From contig OY821789.1 in the NCBI GenBank assembly GCA_963682175.1, forward strand, positions 9,920,001 through 9,984,000: a DNA stretch of 64,000 nt, in the 5' to 3' direction. A program made the position numbers and the translations under genes. Under the pieces are notes generated by a model, which was not told where the DNA came from, did no database searches, and saw only the letters and a program-made list of their open reading frames with translations. Positions 12,424 to 25,091 of the stretch are shown in pieces; position 1 is the first letter of the stretch; every line of letters begins with the position of its first letter. Source of the stretch: Triglochin maritima. Lineage: Eukaryota; Streptophyta; Magnoliopsida; Alismatales; Juncaginaceae.

Positions 12424-15400
12424 CTCTTTGTCATTCTTTTCTCCGCGAAATTCATCATCATATTTTTTGTTATATAAGAGCTCTGTCCTCTCTCTTTTCC
12501 CACTTCTATTCATTATCATGTGTCCTGCACCCTGACTCTTCTAAATATATTTGCGATTCTTTCTTACCTCTGTTCTCTCTTTTCTTTCTGATCTTATATT
12601 TGTTTTCATCTAATTAATCTTGAGTCTCAAAATTAGTTTTCCAGCTATGTTCTAAGCCAGTTTGGAAGAAACACATTGGCCCAAAGAAAGTTCTGAGAAA
12701 GTGATCAGAAAGAGTGGTTTTAGTGAGGGATTAGGAAAAGATAGGGATAGAGTAACTCATTGTGGGACCTAGTAAGATGGGAGAGAGAAGAGGTGATGGT
12801 AGATATATGAAAGAGAGAGAGAGGATGCAAGTGATGATGAAAGCAGAGAGCCGAAAGAGAAGAGCTGAAAAAAACTAAGTCAACAGAGAATTAAAGATAA
12901 GAGAGATATAGAGGGAGAGTGAAAAGGGAGTAAGATAATAGAGAAAACAAGAGATTGGAAAAACGTTAAAGAGAATAAAAAATACAGAGAGGAATCAATA
13001 GGAAATAGAGAGAAAAGTTGGAGTGGAGGCAAAGTGGGATTGAATAGTTATGAGGGCATATTTTTTTTTTATCATTAATAGAGAATGGAAAAGGGACACA
13101 AGGGTTAAGAAAAAACAAAAGTATCTATAACCAGTGTGTCACAGAGTAATTCTAGCACACCAAGCACAAAAAGACCTGTAGCCACCCCACAAGTTATGGG
13201 ATAACCATAGGTCACCCAAATTCAATACAAATTATCCCCAAGGCCCAAGCATTGTACTTAAAAAACAGCTTTCACCCCCTTCCTTGGAGTCAAAAGTAGG
13301 CATCCCAATTTTTTTGTTACAGATATTCCCAGTGTCTATTTTTTTGCTCTAACCGCACTCTATCTCTTGCCCCCCCAAATGTTCCACCGAAGGGCTAGAG
13401 AACCAAGTCTGCCAACTTTCGAAATAGGTCCTTAAGGAAGTTCCTCCACCGAATGTATTACAGAAACCATGACAATCAAAACTGGGGGTGCAAACGGATG
13501 GGATACGGATCGGATGTGGGTATTATCATATCCATATCAATATTTGATTGGCGGATATGGATACATATATGGACCGTCTTGGATACAAAAAATGTGTATA
13601 TATATCCTTAAAATACGGATGCAGATATGGAACAAATATTTTATAAATGGATACGGATAAAAAACGAATATATGTGGTGTACATGTACAATATAAAATGA
13701 GTGTATATCATGGTAACTCACATAAAAGTTTACCTCTTAAATTGGATAAAATTATATCTTGACTGCATTAATTTTGAAATGTAACAAATTTTATGTGTAT
13801 TAGTAAGTTTTAAGTAAAAGTTAAAAGAAATCATGAAAAAAATCACTAATTTAAACATATATTGGGAAGAACATTATATTAATGTTGTGGATATCCGTAT
13901 CTGGCCAAAATATGCATATCTGTATCTTCAAAAACTTGAAAACTAATATACGTATCTACTTGGATTGGGAAATGGTATCCATATCCTTAAAAAAAGGATA
14001 TGGACTACCCGCGGATAGTCAGTATCCGTTTGCACCTCTAATCAAAACCCATATCGAAGTCCACTTTTCCCAATTTGGAGCCAAACTTCCCCAAGAGCTC
14101 ATTAACATTGCACAATGATATGAAGATTTGATCATTATGCTCTTCATCCGCCAATTATAATGGGCACCTGCTCACCAAGTACCATCATCCCCTTGTAGAT
14201 AAGCCAAGCAAGGAAGCATGATTCTGGTGGAATGCACTTGTTCCAAACCTGCGACTCCATGTCCAAAGAAGCGTGAGGGTCAAATAGAATATGATAAAGG
14301 GATATAATAGAGGTAAGAAGTACGAACCATCCGAACCAATAAAAAAAGGAGGTAAGAAGTAAGAGATTTTTGAGGTATTATGGACAAAGTAAATGATGAG
14401 GGCAGAGATTTTAGAGGTAAGAAGTAGTAAGTAGGGGAAAAATAAAAGTGAATTGGAAAGTAAAATGGAAGAGGATAAAAGATAAAAGTAACACATAAAA
14501 TTTTCATATAAATGTTAAGACATTAATTGTTAATTTAAGGGTGTTTTGCAGACTACATGAATGATGTAATGGTTTTATATGATCGAAAGTCTTTTCTAGT
14601 CCCATGCAGTTTGATTACCTGCTCGGTCAAGGTAACTTAGATTACATGTAAATGGTGTAATATGGTTTTCATTGCAATTTACAACAGACTAATTACAAGC
14701 ATCATATATTCAAACCACACGATGTAGTGCAATCCAGGATGTCATGTACTTTCTCTGAACACATGTTTACAAGCAGTCAACTGGTCTTGAAGTAGAATAT
14801 TGTTTTGGTCACATTGTGCATTTTTGGATCTCTTCTACATGCAACATTCGTTAATTGTATTTGTTGTCATGATATATATATATATATGTATATACATGTA
14901 TGTATATGTATATACATGTATGTATATCTATAGATGTATATGCTAATTATATGTATATATATGCTAGTCAAGTCTATTATATGTATATATATACACATGT
15001 ATGTATATGTATATACATACATACATACATGATTCTCTAGTGAGCTCTGGGCTTAATTTTTTTAAATTAAGCCCCACAATATCCACCACTCATTTCAAAT
15101 TGTAAGGTAGATTAAGAGAAACACGGTTATGCTAATTAAATGTGAAATAACCGTAAATAATATCCAATGGTGAGATTGTAAGGCGCTTAAACTAAATCAG
15201 ATGAGCCCTGGGCTCACTAGAGTTTGGCTATATATATATATATTTCCATTTAACCTAGTCAAATTTATTATATGGCCAACATTTTGTCTGAAATATGATT
15301 TTTTATTACAGTTGGAAGTATAACCTGATTATAGTAAATTGATATTTTTTAATATTTTTGGGCTCGAGGTGGTATTATTGAAATTAATTGTATTTGGACT

Positions 15401-18271
15401 TTTTCCCATAAACTGCAGATCTTTAATGAGTCCTCAGAAGTAAAGCTTCCAGCAGTTATTGATTTCTTAGATTCTACTGTCATGGAGGTAATAGTTTATA
15501 GTTCCACCCTTTATTATTTAAATTTGATGCTTAAATATCTATTCGTTACAAGTAGGTTTACAACCACATATTCAATAATTGCTTTCTATTTTCTTTTACC
15601 CTATGTGCTTTCTATGTTAATGTCTTTTTTCTTCTAGGACTAATGCACTATGTATAAGGTCGTCTGGTCCTTTCAGTTTGTCAGCACTTAAGAATAAAAT
15701 TAATATACTGGCCTGGACTCTGGAATAACCTATTATCTTTAATAGAAATTGTGTAATAATATGATATTCCAAAGCAAAAGATGTATGATATTTATTGGAG
15801 CAACTCTGAACTTGGATCATTCATGGATATTTGAATTATATTCATGGAAATATGTTTGCATTACCTTTTCTTGATTGAATTTTAGGTAAATGATCTCTGC
15901 CCTTGATTTATGAAGGTTCGTGTTGTCAACTTGCAGGCTCCTTTTAAGTTCCTAGTATTTGCTCACCACCAGTGCATGATTGATGGCATACACCAACACC
16001 TTATAGTAAGAATTAAGAAGTGTCTACTTCCGACAATTCTTTCTTGTTGGTCATTGTCGTTATAAAATCATATCTTCGGCTATATGCATGGTTATGACAG
16101 AAAAAGAAAGTAGGTTGTATCAGAATTGATGGTGGAACCCCATCATCATCAAGGCAAGCATTAGTGACTGAGTTTCAGGAGAAGGAAGATATCAGGGCAG
16201 CAGTGGTACACTTATCTTGTTTTTCCTGATGTTTGTGTTTTTTAATTGATTCTATTTGTTATTTCATAGATGTTACGTAGCCTTGTCAAATTTTGTTTCG
16301 TGACAGCTTCAGTGCATCAACTGGCCTATTTGCTGTGCCCCAGCCTGTTGTCTTATATTTCAGATTACACAAGCAAATGATCTCACCCTTTTGTTTTTTG
16401 TTTACTATTTTTCTAGAGAAATGATCAGTATAAAATTGTTGGATGTTTCCAAATTTGTGACATATTGATCTGTCAAACTCTGAACGGTTGAGATAGGGTA
16501 AGCAGATTGAGCTGGTTGGAACCCAACCTTGCCTTGATGGGTTAACATGTCATCTGGAATAGGATTAGGACTCAATTAATTTATAAGTGGTTAAAACCCA
16601 AGTCCATATAATTGTCTGCTTTGATCACATGTTCGGTCCAGTTTTTGCCACGTCTAACATGCAGACACTGCATGCAGTACTAGTTATACAACTTCAAATC
16701 ATGATGAGATAACACACGCAAAATCTGCAGCTCTCTATAAAGGCTGGAGGTGTTGGGCTCACATTGACAGCAGCAAGTACAGTGATATTTGCCGAATTAT
16801 CCTGGAATCCAGGTGACATTACTCAAGCAGAAGACCGTGCCCACCGGATTGGACAGGTAATTAGGTGTGAATTTGTGATGGGTAATTAGGCGTGGACAGT
16901 ATATGTACAGACTACCAACAAGCAAGTATTTCAAGGATTTGTTGCAATGAAGAAGTTGATAAATGTTAGGCAATCAAAGTTGAAGACCTTGTAACTACCT
17001 TAAATATTTTTTCCCGAAGAGAAATAACATATATAATACTTGAGTGAGTTTACATGGCTTAGAAGTTTACAGGCATTGTTTTTTTTACTACAGTAATGAC
17101 AAGAAAACCTTTAATCCAGTACAAGCATAGTTTCTAGTTTAGTTGCAATTATTTTTGTCCATTACTTTGTTTTATTGTCTTTTTTTCTTAAGCAACAAAA
17201 CATTTAGCAGCATTATGATTAATGAATTATTGAATTACATGTAAAGCAAAGTTTTTTCTCAGTGCCATTTTGCTGTTTTTGAGGTCCATTCTGGTTTATT
17301 TTGCAGGCATCCTCTGTTAATATTTATTATCTTCTCGCTAATGACACTGTTGACGATATGATGTGGTAAGTAGCATTGCAACGATGATCTACATCTTTTC
17401 ATCATGTCGTTTCATTGTCCTAGTGTGTTCTCATGACATTCTTTTGACCTAGGAACACAATTCATAACAAGTCCGGAAATTTGGGTCAGGTATATTTCCT
17501 CACCTTTCCTTTTCCTACACAAATCGGTATCAAGGAAATTCATATCTACCTTTTCAAATGTGTACAATGTGAAATTGTCATTCATAGAACACTTCGATGG
17601 ATGGCTGATCCAATGTAGTGAACTTGGGTGGTGGTTGTTTGAAATATGAAATATCATCTTAGAAGATATTCACATTCCATTTATGAAATTTATGTGAATG
17701 CCATCTCCTGTAAGAGGTATGTAGGTCATAATGTCATATACTGGACGTGTTGTGAGATTATTTGCGCATTATATTCACTTGGGTGGTTTCTAGAAACGAA
17801 AAGAATGCAAAATTTGATATATGAAATTTTGGCTTCGCTTCGGCTGATAAAACAAAGTATTATACTGCAGCAACATATGCTTTAGCATTCGGTTTAAGCA
17901 TTTTGGTTTCCAATATGTGTTTGTTTGGTTCCTGAGCTGGTCATGGTTCAAGAAACAGAAGGTAAAAATGCAGCGGACATGAATTGTTTACAGGAGATGG
18001 CTTCTAGTAATTCTCAGGAGGATGATTTCTGTAATGACCTTTGAATCTATATCTTGTAGATCATTACTTTTTCATCATTACTAAATTGATGTTTGTGCAT
18101 GAAAAACTTCAGATGCTTGATGGGCATGAAAACACATTAGAAGTTTCCTACAGCGATCCGGGAAGTGATTGTTCAAAGCAAAAAACTCTGGACACTTTCT
18201 TGAGACGTTGTCCGGGTGAAGAAGCCGCTGGACAACTATCCAAGTTTAAACGTCCAAGAAAACAGAATTAA
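6161..18271 (+). CDS. SMARCAL1-like SNF2-family annealing helicase, 3' half (13 exons)
   Basis: Exons: 6161-6238, 6341-6409, 6485-6550, 6639-6767, 8600-8656, 11230-11319, 15419-15487, 15937-16005, 16101-16205, 16731-16856, 17307-17365, 17453-17489, 18113-18271. All have AG/GT borders and join in frame to 370 codons plus TAA; only the 17365/17453 junction splits a codon. Visible motifs in order are helicase motif II as DESH, motif III with [11 protein letters not shown], the [10 protein letters not shown] segment, motif [10 protein letters not shown], a [12 protein letters not shown] segment, and motifs V-VI with [10 protein letters not shown] and [15 protein letters not shown] and the segment order match the SMARCAL1/HARP group (Arabidopsis CHR18 type), ATP-driven enzymes that re-anneal RPA-coated DNA at stalled forks in the nucleus. 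The exons with Walker A and the N-terminus are not in the window, so the gene is partial here. Introns are swollen by transposons. No lesion was seen. Confidence 0.9.
7548..8355. mobile_element. hAT-type non-autonomous element in a helicase intron
   Basis: The left end begins TAGGGCTGTCAATG and the right end is the imperfect inverted form (CATTGATACCCCTA-like). The flanking 8-mers are ATGATGTG (7540-7547) and ATGATATG (8356-8363), a 7/8 match, as expected for an aged 8-bp hAT target duplication. The inside is AT-rich and has repeated ACGGT/ACCG motifs near both ends, typical of hAT subterminal repeats. There is no coding capacity. Confidence 0.65.
8657..11229. other. helicase intron, AT-rich, no identified element
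   Basis: This intron lies between the exon ending 8656 and the exon starting 11230. It contains imperfect repeats related to GGATATG and CATATCC near 8760-8900 that may belong to another hAT-type remnant. The longer frames (for example around 10286-10633) show no domain. I see no gene in it. Confidence 0.5.
12384..12420. repeat. (TC)n microsatellite
   Basis: About 18 uninterrupted TC units lie in a helicase intron. A purine-rich GA-dominated stretch follows at about 12780-13030 on the same strand. Repetitive Arg-Glu frames on the minus strand come from this repeat. Confidence 0.95.
13483..14040. mobile_element. hAT-type MITE with perfect 8-bp target duplication
   Basis: The element is 558 bp and starts TGGGGGTGCAAACGGAT. 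It ends with the near-perfect inverse, ATCCGTTTGCACCTCTA; 15 of 17 bases match. It is flanked on both sides by ATCAAAAC (13475-13482 and 14041-14048). An 8-bp duplication and a GGGTGCAAAC-type end are diagnostic of hAT. The interior holds many GGATA/TATCC motifs in both orientations and no coding frame. It sits in the intron between helicase exons 6 and 7. The intact duplication implies a fairly recent insertion. Confidence 0.92.
14871..15030. repeat. TA/TATG/ATAC-rich simple sequence
   Basis: Alternating (TA)n, (TATG)n and (CATA)n tracts lie immediately before the inverted-repeat MITE. Such tracts commonly form near MITE insertion sites; no other function is visible. Confidence 0.85.
15035..15222. 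mobile_element. 188-bp inverted-repeat MITE
   Basis: The left terminus CTCTAGTGAGCTCTGGGCT and the right terminus are inverted copies (AGCCCTGGGCTCACTAGAG) with two mismatches over 19 bases. The middle is AT-rich and non-coding. No unambiguous target duplication could be chosen because both flanks are low-complexity TA sequence. The superfamily is therefore open. Confidence 0.75.
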
Positions 18272-21200
18272 TGAAACATGTAATGTTGGAGGTTTCTGTT
18301 TCGATGTCCATAAGTCAATAATGTGTAAGATCAGAGTATCGTGTGCGGAGAAAGCTATATCTTATGAGAATGTAAAGTGCCTTGTCTCAAGGAACAAAAT
18401 GAGTTGTATTATAAATCCATTTTCTAGAAAATAATAGAATTAAACTAAAGTTGGCTAAGAAAAATGTTTTTTTATTTGTTCTATCGTGATTTTGCTTGAG
18501 TATTTTTTGGTGCATTAGTTATTGTTAAATAACTAGTTAGCGATACCTGAAGATGTGCTGTAATTAGTGCAAGGTGGTGCTTTTGTTGGAACTTCGAGTG
18601 ATCACGTTTGTGTGGGCGTGGTAACTGAATGTCGGTGGTTATGTGTAAACCGATGTGAGTAAATAACGACGGAGTCCGGAGCAAAATAGTCATGCTTAAA
18701 TGTTGTTGGACCTGACTTCTGACACTTCAATGTAGGCATATGTTTTTCTATGAAGTTTCGAAAGACGGTGGAGTTGAATTTTCCTAAGAGACAGGCTGAA
18801 GGAGCAAATCAACACCGTACATCTCTATCAGTAAAACTCTAATATGAATATGGATGTGGATAGTTGGATGTTCATACAAACATTCAAGGGATTTGGATTG
18901 TATATGGAAAACATAGATGAATCTGCATCTGCATTGAAAGTATTGAAGTTTGCAATATTTTTTCCACGTCAAAAAATCTTATCTAACAAAAATTTACATA
19001 ACACATGAAAAGTAAGCATGTTTAACATAAAAACAACATAAAGTCAAATTTAAGATACTTAATATACAATATATAATAGAAAATATGTATAAATTAAGTC
19101 TAAATATATTACAAATAATAATAGAGATAATGTATGAGTAATAGATAATATATAAATACGAATAAATAACATAACTATATAAGGCTTACAAACATGAATA
19201 TATATATATATATATACATATAAATTATAAATTGCATTATTACAAACATGCATTATAAATTGCATTATTACAAACATGAATATATATATATATATATTAT
19301 AATTTTTTGGATGAGATTTACCAATATCCATATTCCTTTGGTTTTTTTGCAGATGTTCAAATGTGAATACGAAAACGGTTTGTAGATTTCTTTTTCTCGA
19401 ATGATTTCTTTTATTTTGGATACGGAGGTGACCAGATAGGTGGATTTCAGACATTAATTTTCATCCCTTATTGTGAGTACTAGAAATAAGGCATTACTCG
19501 TGTTTATCTATGTGAGGACTAAGACACGTGTATACTTGAGAAAGAGCGAATAAGAAAGAACCATCTTAACAGTAAACAACTGTGGTCCGTGGAGGACAAC
19601 GAATTAATCAAGACTTCTGTATCATTAGTACTTAAGGGGATTTGTGCACCAGGAAGTATAGAGAAAAGAAAATAATTTTCCTCTTATTAGAATTTTTCCA
19701 ACCGTTTGAGAGCTAGCTCCGGTAAAGAAAATATATTTTCTCTATTACCCTACGTAGTCCTTAATGTATAACAAAATTTTCCCCTTTGCTTCTGTCGGCC
19801 CCTCAATAGACAGAGGGAAAACGCAGGAAAACTCATAATCATATATATATATATATATAAACATGTCAAATATCTTAACATTTATATGTATCACATAATA
19901 CTTATAATAACAAAACATTGAAGACACTTTTTAAAATAAAAATATAAATTACATGATTTTTTTAAAACAATCATAACAAGTAAAAAAAACAAGAATATCA
20001 TATAGAAGAAGTTACTCATAATAATTTATATAAAACTTAACACATAAATTCGTGAAATAACTTAATAGTTATATATATATAAATGTCTGAACAAATTATT
20101 AGAATGTATTCAAAGAGAAGTTAATATGCCAATGATATTTGTTTGATAAATTTCAACCAAAACTTCAAAGGAAAAACACTTCTAAGCAAGTTTTAACAAC
20201 TACAATATAGAAAACACAATAACAACTTGTAGAGGGACTATTCTATTAAATGACCAATAAATAAATAAAATCAGATATGTGAGTGTTTCTACAAAATTAT
20301 CATAAATTTATAAAAAAATGAAGGGCAGGGGAAGAAGTCCTCCCTTGTAAGATTAGATTAGATTTGTCATGAAGAATTTAGTAATAAATTTGATGATACT
20401 AAATCGTTATTTAGATTCAAAAATATATAAAAAAGTAAGGATGCAACTCAAATTGGATTATCTCAAATTGAATTAAGTACCAATCCGATCAAAATTCCAA
20501 TCAAATTGGACATCCGTTTCGATCTAAATTTTCATATAAATATAGATTTAATAGTGTATTAATGATACAACGAAATAAATTACAAAAAATATAACAAATA
20601 TGTATTTAAATAATGAATTTTAAAATTCAAGGAAACAAAGTGTTACAAAAAGAAAATTCACGGGATAACTGTCAACTTTGAAAGTTGAGGAATGAAAAGT
20701 GATATTAAGACATAATTAGGAAGACAAACAGTAAGTAATCCTTTTGCAATATCTATGTTTCTTAGTTGGTATTTTTAAAAATATATGTATGCATTATCTT
20801 TTTGAACTTGCTTTAACATAATATATTGATTTAATTTTGGGATCTTCCTAAATTTTATCCCGATTTTACTTAAACATAAAATTAAATTTGTACGGATACT
20901 TTTCGAAAGATCACAAGATCAAGTTATTAGAAAAAATATTGGGTTCACACAGCCCCACAGCTGAATTAACGGTGTCTCTCAGACCATGTTACCGTAGTAT
21001 GTCTGTTGTTTGTAGTCCAAAAACGTTTTCGCTTTGAACGTTGCCAAAGTCAAACTCGACTTCTAGGTGGATCCTTTTGTGACTTGTCTAATATTTCTTC
21101 GAAATTAACAAACCTTCCAGTTTCTAACATCTGTAATGGACTCGAACCTTCGAACTCTCCACGTAGTGTGCCTATCAAAGAGAGGAAATACAAATCCAAC

Positions 21201-21273
21201 ACAAATAAATAGTTTTGTATTCCCTTTTCCATTCTTCTTCTTCTTCTTCGATTCAACACGAATACCGGTGGTC
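18272..21273. other. intergenic region between helicase and PEBP genes
   Basis: AT-rich DNA. It has (TA)n tracts at about 19198-19215, 19280-19300 and 19840-19858, and a perfect 28-bp tandem duplication at 19225-19278 (unit starting TTATAAATTGCATT). The stretch 18830-19450 carries GGATATGG-like motifs resembling the interior of the hAT MITE at 13483 and may be an old relative. The last ~80 bases are the likely 5' UTR of the PEBP gene. No gene was seen. Confidence 0.6.
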
Positions 21274-23654
21274 ATGGCGGATGAGTTTAGAGTCGTGTTG
21301 CCGGCGTTCGGGCACGACGGTCGGCTACCGAGGAAGTACACTAGAGACGGCCAAGGCGCCCTCAAGAACATCTCACCACCTCTCGAATGGTAATCATGAT
21401 ATCTAAATTCATATTTTCATAAGTATATATTTGTTATTGACAATCGTAGGCTCATAGCTTATTAATTACTTTTTAAGACAGACAAAAAAAACTTTTCCAG
21501 AAAGTAAGATTTGTTGTCACCATTATCATTCGTTTCTTTCTCGTTAACAATATCATGCATGTTTAACAATTATATATTGTTCCTTACAACCATATCATAA
21601 TTACTATTCCCAAAGTAGCTCCGTAAACCAGTTTGTTTCGAGCTGAGCGAGGCCGACTTCGTTTATTTTTTATCCGCTCGTGGCTCGATTCGAGTGCGAA
21701 AATTGTGCTTGTGTTTAGCTCGCTTTTTGTTCTCAAGCCGCTCGACTCACCTTGTTTGCTCATGACCTTCCTCAGTTTTTTTTCGCGAGTTTGCTTATCA
21801 AATTATTCAATGGTTCAAAATAGATTTTAGAAGTTAATCAACAGTTCAAAATAGATTTCAAAAATTATTATCTTAAACTATCAGTTACACGTTGATTTCA
21901 TCTCATGAGACTAATAAGACTAATATTTGGTTTTCGGGACGACATTTCAATTTTTGGTCTTTTTATGATTCCAATATGTTTTTATTTGGAAATAATGGTA
22001 ATCGAGTTCCAAATTAAGAAATTGGACTCATAAATAGCATGGAAGACTGCCGGTTTGAGGGATCATAAAACAAGTTGGGTCTTTTTGTCCACCAAACAAT
22101 TTGAGTTCAAACCTATGTAATAAACGTCGACTATTAAGCGTATAGACGTCATATAGATAGACGTCAGGTCAGGGCTTCGGTATATTTGACGTATATAGTC
22201 CATATATCCAACGTGTATTTTATTTTCTGCAGTAGTATCTCAAACAACCTGTGACAAACCAGTCTGGCGTGGGATGCACTGACGAGTTAAGTCGTTTTCA
22301 CTAAAGAAGCTCAATCCTTTTCACTAAAAAAGTTGTCTTGTTTGCACCAAACGAGTTAGTCGTTCAACCGAAACAAGCGGGAACGATGGTCCGAGTGTAT
22401 GGGGGTGGCAGTGTCGTCGTCGGGTTAGAATATTTGAGATTTGATGTTTGTAGTTTTGTTTGTGATGTAAGATTGTGGTGGTGGAGTATTTTTGGGGTGA
22501 AATTGGAAATATATTAAATTAATTAAATATTTGGTCTTCAAAAGAATTCTGCAGTCTTACGTAAATCTTGATTGTCCTACTTTGGTTCTTTAATTTATTT
22601 CCCCAAATATTAATAAACGATAAAGATAGCAAACCAATTCGCTTTTCAACGCATATAATTTATTTCCCCAAATATTAATGAACGATAAACCAATTCACTT
22701 TTCAACGCATATAATGCAGTTTTGATTGACTTTAAGTTGATACCATTTTATCTACTTAAAATAGGTACAACGTGCCAAAGGTAACAAAGAGTCTAACACT
22801 TATTGTGGAGGACATCGACGCTCCGGAACCGGGTGGGCCTCTCGTGCCGTGGACGCATTGGGTGGTGGTCAACATACCCCCAACTTTGAAAGGCTTGCCG
22901 GAGGGGTTCTCCAGCAAGGAGGTTGAACTTGGAGCTGAATTTGCTGGAGTCCAAGAAGGCATGAATGATTGGAAAGTCCTAGGATGGGGACCGCCTATGC
23001 CGCCGACCCTGGGGCATAGGTACCGTTTCAAGCTTTACGCTTTGGATGATTCGATCCACTTAGGAAACAAGGTAATTAATGATTTGAAACTATATATATA
23101 TAGGTTAGTTTAATATGATATTTTGAGACTTGGAATAGTTAATAGTTAAACGTTAATCGGAAAAAAAAAAGTTATTAGAAAAGTCAGCAATTTGATTTGT
23201 CATTATTGGTTTGTAGAAAGTTAAGGTAGGTAAAAGAATCTATAATAATATATACCCTGCTTCCAGTCTTTCTGAAGGGTAGAAGTGAGAGAGCTCGTTC
23301 CACGTGTAAAATTTTTAGTATTGGAATTCTTGAGGAATCTTTATCACCCTAAAGTCTAATCGTTCTAGAAGTAGTTTTCTATTTTAAGTTTTTTCCCATC
23401 AAATCAATAATGACTTCCTAAGCTTTAGCTCAACAAGTGAAACTTGGAATTTCCACATTTATTTCACAAGGTAGTGTATGATTAGTATGGAATTGTAGTT
23501 AATGTTACTACGCTCATTCATGATTTATTTGAAGTTCTTAACCTTCAGGATTGACAATGGTTTGCTTTATTCTTTGTAGGTGGCTAAAGATAAGCTTGTC
23601 GACTCTATGGCGGATCACATCATCGACGAGGCTGAGACGATCGCTCTCTTCTAA
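21274..23654 (+). CDS. PEBP-family protein, YbhB/YbcL-like (UPF0098 type)
   Basis: Exons are 21274-21389, 22765-23071 and 23580-23654, giving 165 aa and a TAA stop. The ATG follows a pyrimidine-rich leader and opens MADEFRVVLP. The first junction splits the Trp39 codon; the second is in phase 0. The PEBP ligand-pocket signature is present as EDIDAPEPGGPLVPWTHW (residues 54-71); His70 is the usual anion-site residue. The C-terminal half carries GWGPPMPPTLGHRYRFKLYAL. Length and order match the short plant proteins related to bacterial YbhB rather than the FT/TFL1 flowering regulators, whose DPDxP and GxHR boxes differ. No signal peptide is seen, so it is probably cytosolic. The biochemical role of this group in plants is poorly known. 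No lesion is visible, and intron 1 holds a CACTA-like remnant. Confidence 0.92.
22120..22210. repeat. TATAGACGTC-type repeat cluster, probable CACTA subterminal remnant
   Basis: Several copies of (TA)TAGACGTC(A) in direct and inverted orientation lie in intron 1 of the PEBP gene. The same motif recurs in the larger cluster at 43910-44125. Dense short GACGTC repeats are typical of CACTA (En/Spm) subterminal regions in plants. No terminal CACTA was found here. Confidence 0.5.
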
Positions 23655-25091
23655 TCGTTCCCCTTTCCAATATAATCTATACTTATAAATGAAGTTTATG
23701 TCTAGACGCGTAGTTACAATAAGATACGTCCGTACATTGTACGAAAGTGCATTTTATCTTTTTTTGTCTTTATAATAAGAAAATAGACCATATTACTGGG
23801 AAGGGGAAACTAGTTGGGATTGAAAAATAAAGATATGCTTTTCTTCATCGTCCGCGATCTTATAAAAAAAATGCTACAATTGTGTGTGCGGAAAAATGTC
23901 ACGAAGCAATCACCTATAATTGCTGGCGTTCGTTGCGAATTAAATCCATGGTTTTGGACTGTTGAGAAAATTTGGTTATATTTTGGTAATGAACTTCAAA
24001 GTGCGCACATGAGCTGAAATAACCTTCAAGTGGCTTATTGGTTTCTTCTAGGTTATGCAAAATCGTGAACATATATCTGGTTCTAGATGTCAAGGATTTT
24101 TTTGTGTGTGCATTTGAGTCCATAAATAAAGGTTATGTTCGTTGGTTTTAGGAATTCACATTAAGGAGACAGAAGGGATCGAGAGTTGGTTGTGATGTAC
24201 TTCACCCGTGTAAGCTTCTTCTCATTAATGAACATGGGTTGTTTACTCGTTTTCTTTTGGTGTGTGACCAAATCTTCTATATTAGGTGTGTAATTGGATA
24301 GGGGGCACGAACAGATTGAAGCCCAATAAGAGTGTAAGTGGATCACAACTAATTTAGATGGGGCACGAACAAATTCAAGCCTAATAGGTTCAACTAATTG
24401 TGGAATTTAAAGAGTATGCAAGACCATAAGTAGAATACTATAAATTTAAAGAGGTTTGATAACCATTGCGATTTAGTTCGTTCTGTTTTATCATCTAACC
24501 CCACTGAAAGTATCTATTAACCAATCTTATTTGGGTCAAGACAAAACCTCCTTACACCATAGGCATGGACGAAGAAAATACTTTCGAGAAGCTCTTCCTC
24601 TGTTGCTTGCTTCCATCGTGGATCTGCTAAAGCTGCCTTAACAGACTTAGGCTCTTAGTTCGTGCAACTCGCCAGCAGCCCCGCCCGCTAAGCCAACAAG
24701 GTCTATCTCCCTCGCTCTCCCTGTTCCTCTTTCTCCCACACTTTGGGTTCCATTCTTGTCCACTAGTGACATTGAGGTGGGGCTGCCGGCGACCTAGGCC
24801 AGGCGTTCGAATGTTGTAACATTTTACGTAATCGTTGCCCTTGCTCCACTTTTTGATCGAACTCTTTTAGCGATTCAAAACAAAAGTTTTGCCACTTCAT
24901 CTCTCCTTCACGAGACAAACTTGGAAGGCGAGGAAGACATTCATATTTTTGGCCAACCAAGTCTGATCGGAGTACCTAACTCCGGCAACAGAACACAATT
25001 TCTGGCAATATTTAAATTTTAAACGCATTGTGCTGCATTAAAATATTCTTACGCATATAACAACTAAGTCATGGAAGGAACTGTATTGACA
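23655..25091. other. intergenic region, no gene recognised
   Basis: Starts with the PEBP 3' flank. The stretch 24560-25091 is contiguous, across the solo LTR, with the LINE-like sequence at 27230 onward and may be its 5' part. The minus-strand frame at 24763-24960 has no recognised domain. Confidence 0.45.

Noticed and set aside
12319..12519. Arg-Glu repeat protein on the minus strand
   Set aside because: Product of the (TC)n microsatellite.
6161..18271. Helicase 3' exons as a pseudogene
   Set aside because: All thirteen exons have GT-AG borders, no stops, and join in frame with all helicase motifs after II present.
18481..20940. tRNA or other structured RNA genes in AT-rich spacers
   Set aside because: I looked for tRNA-like cloverleaf boxes and saw none convincing here or elsewhere in the window.
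21274..23654. PEBP gene as an FT/TFL1 flowering regulator
   Set aside because: The length, DIDAP box and C-terminal sequence fit the YbhB-like group, and the FT/TFL1 diagnostic segments are absent.
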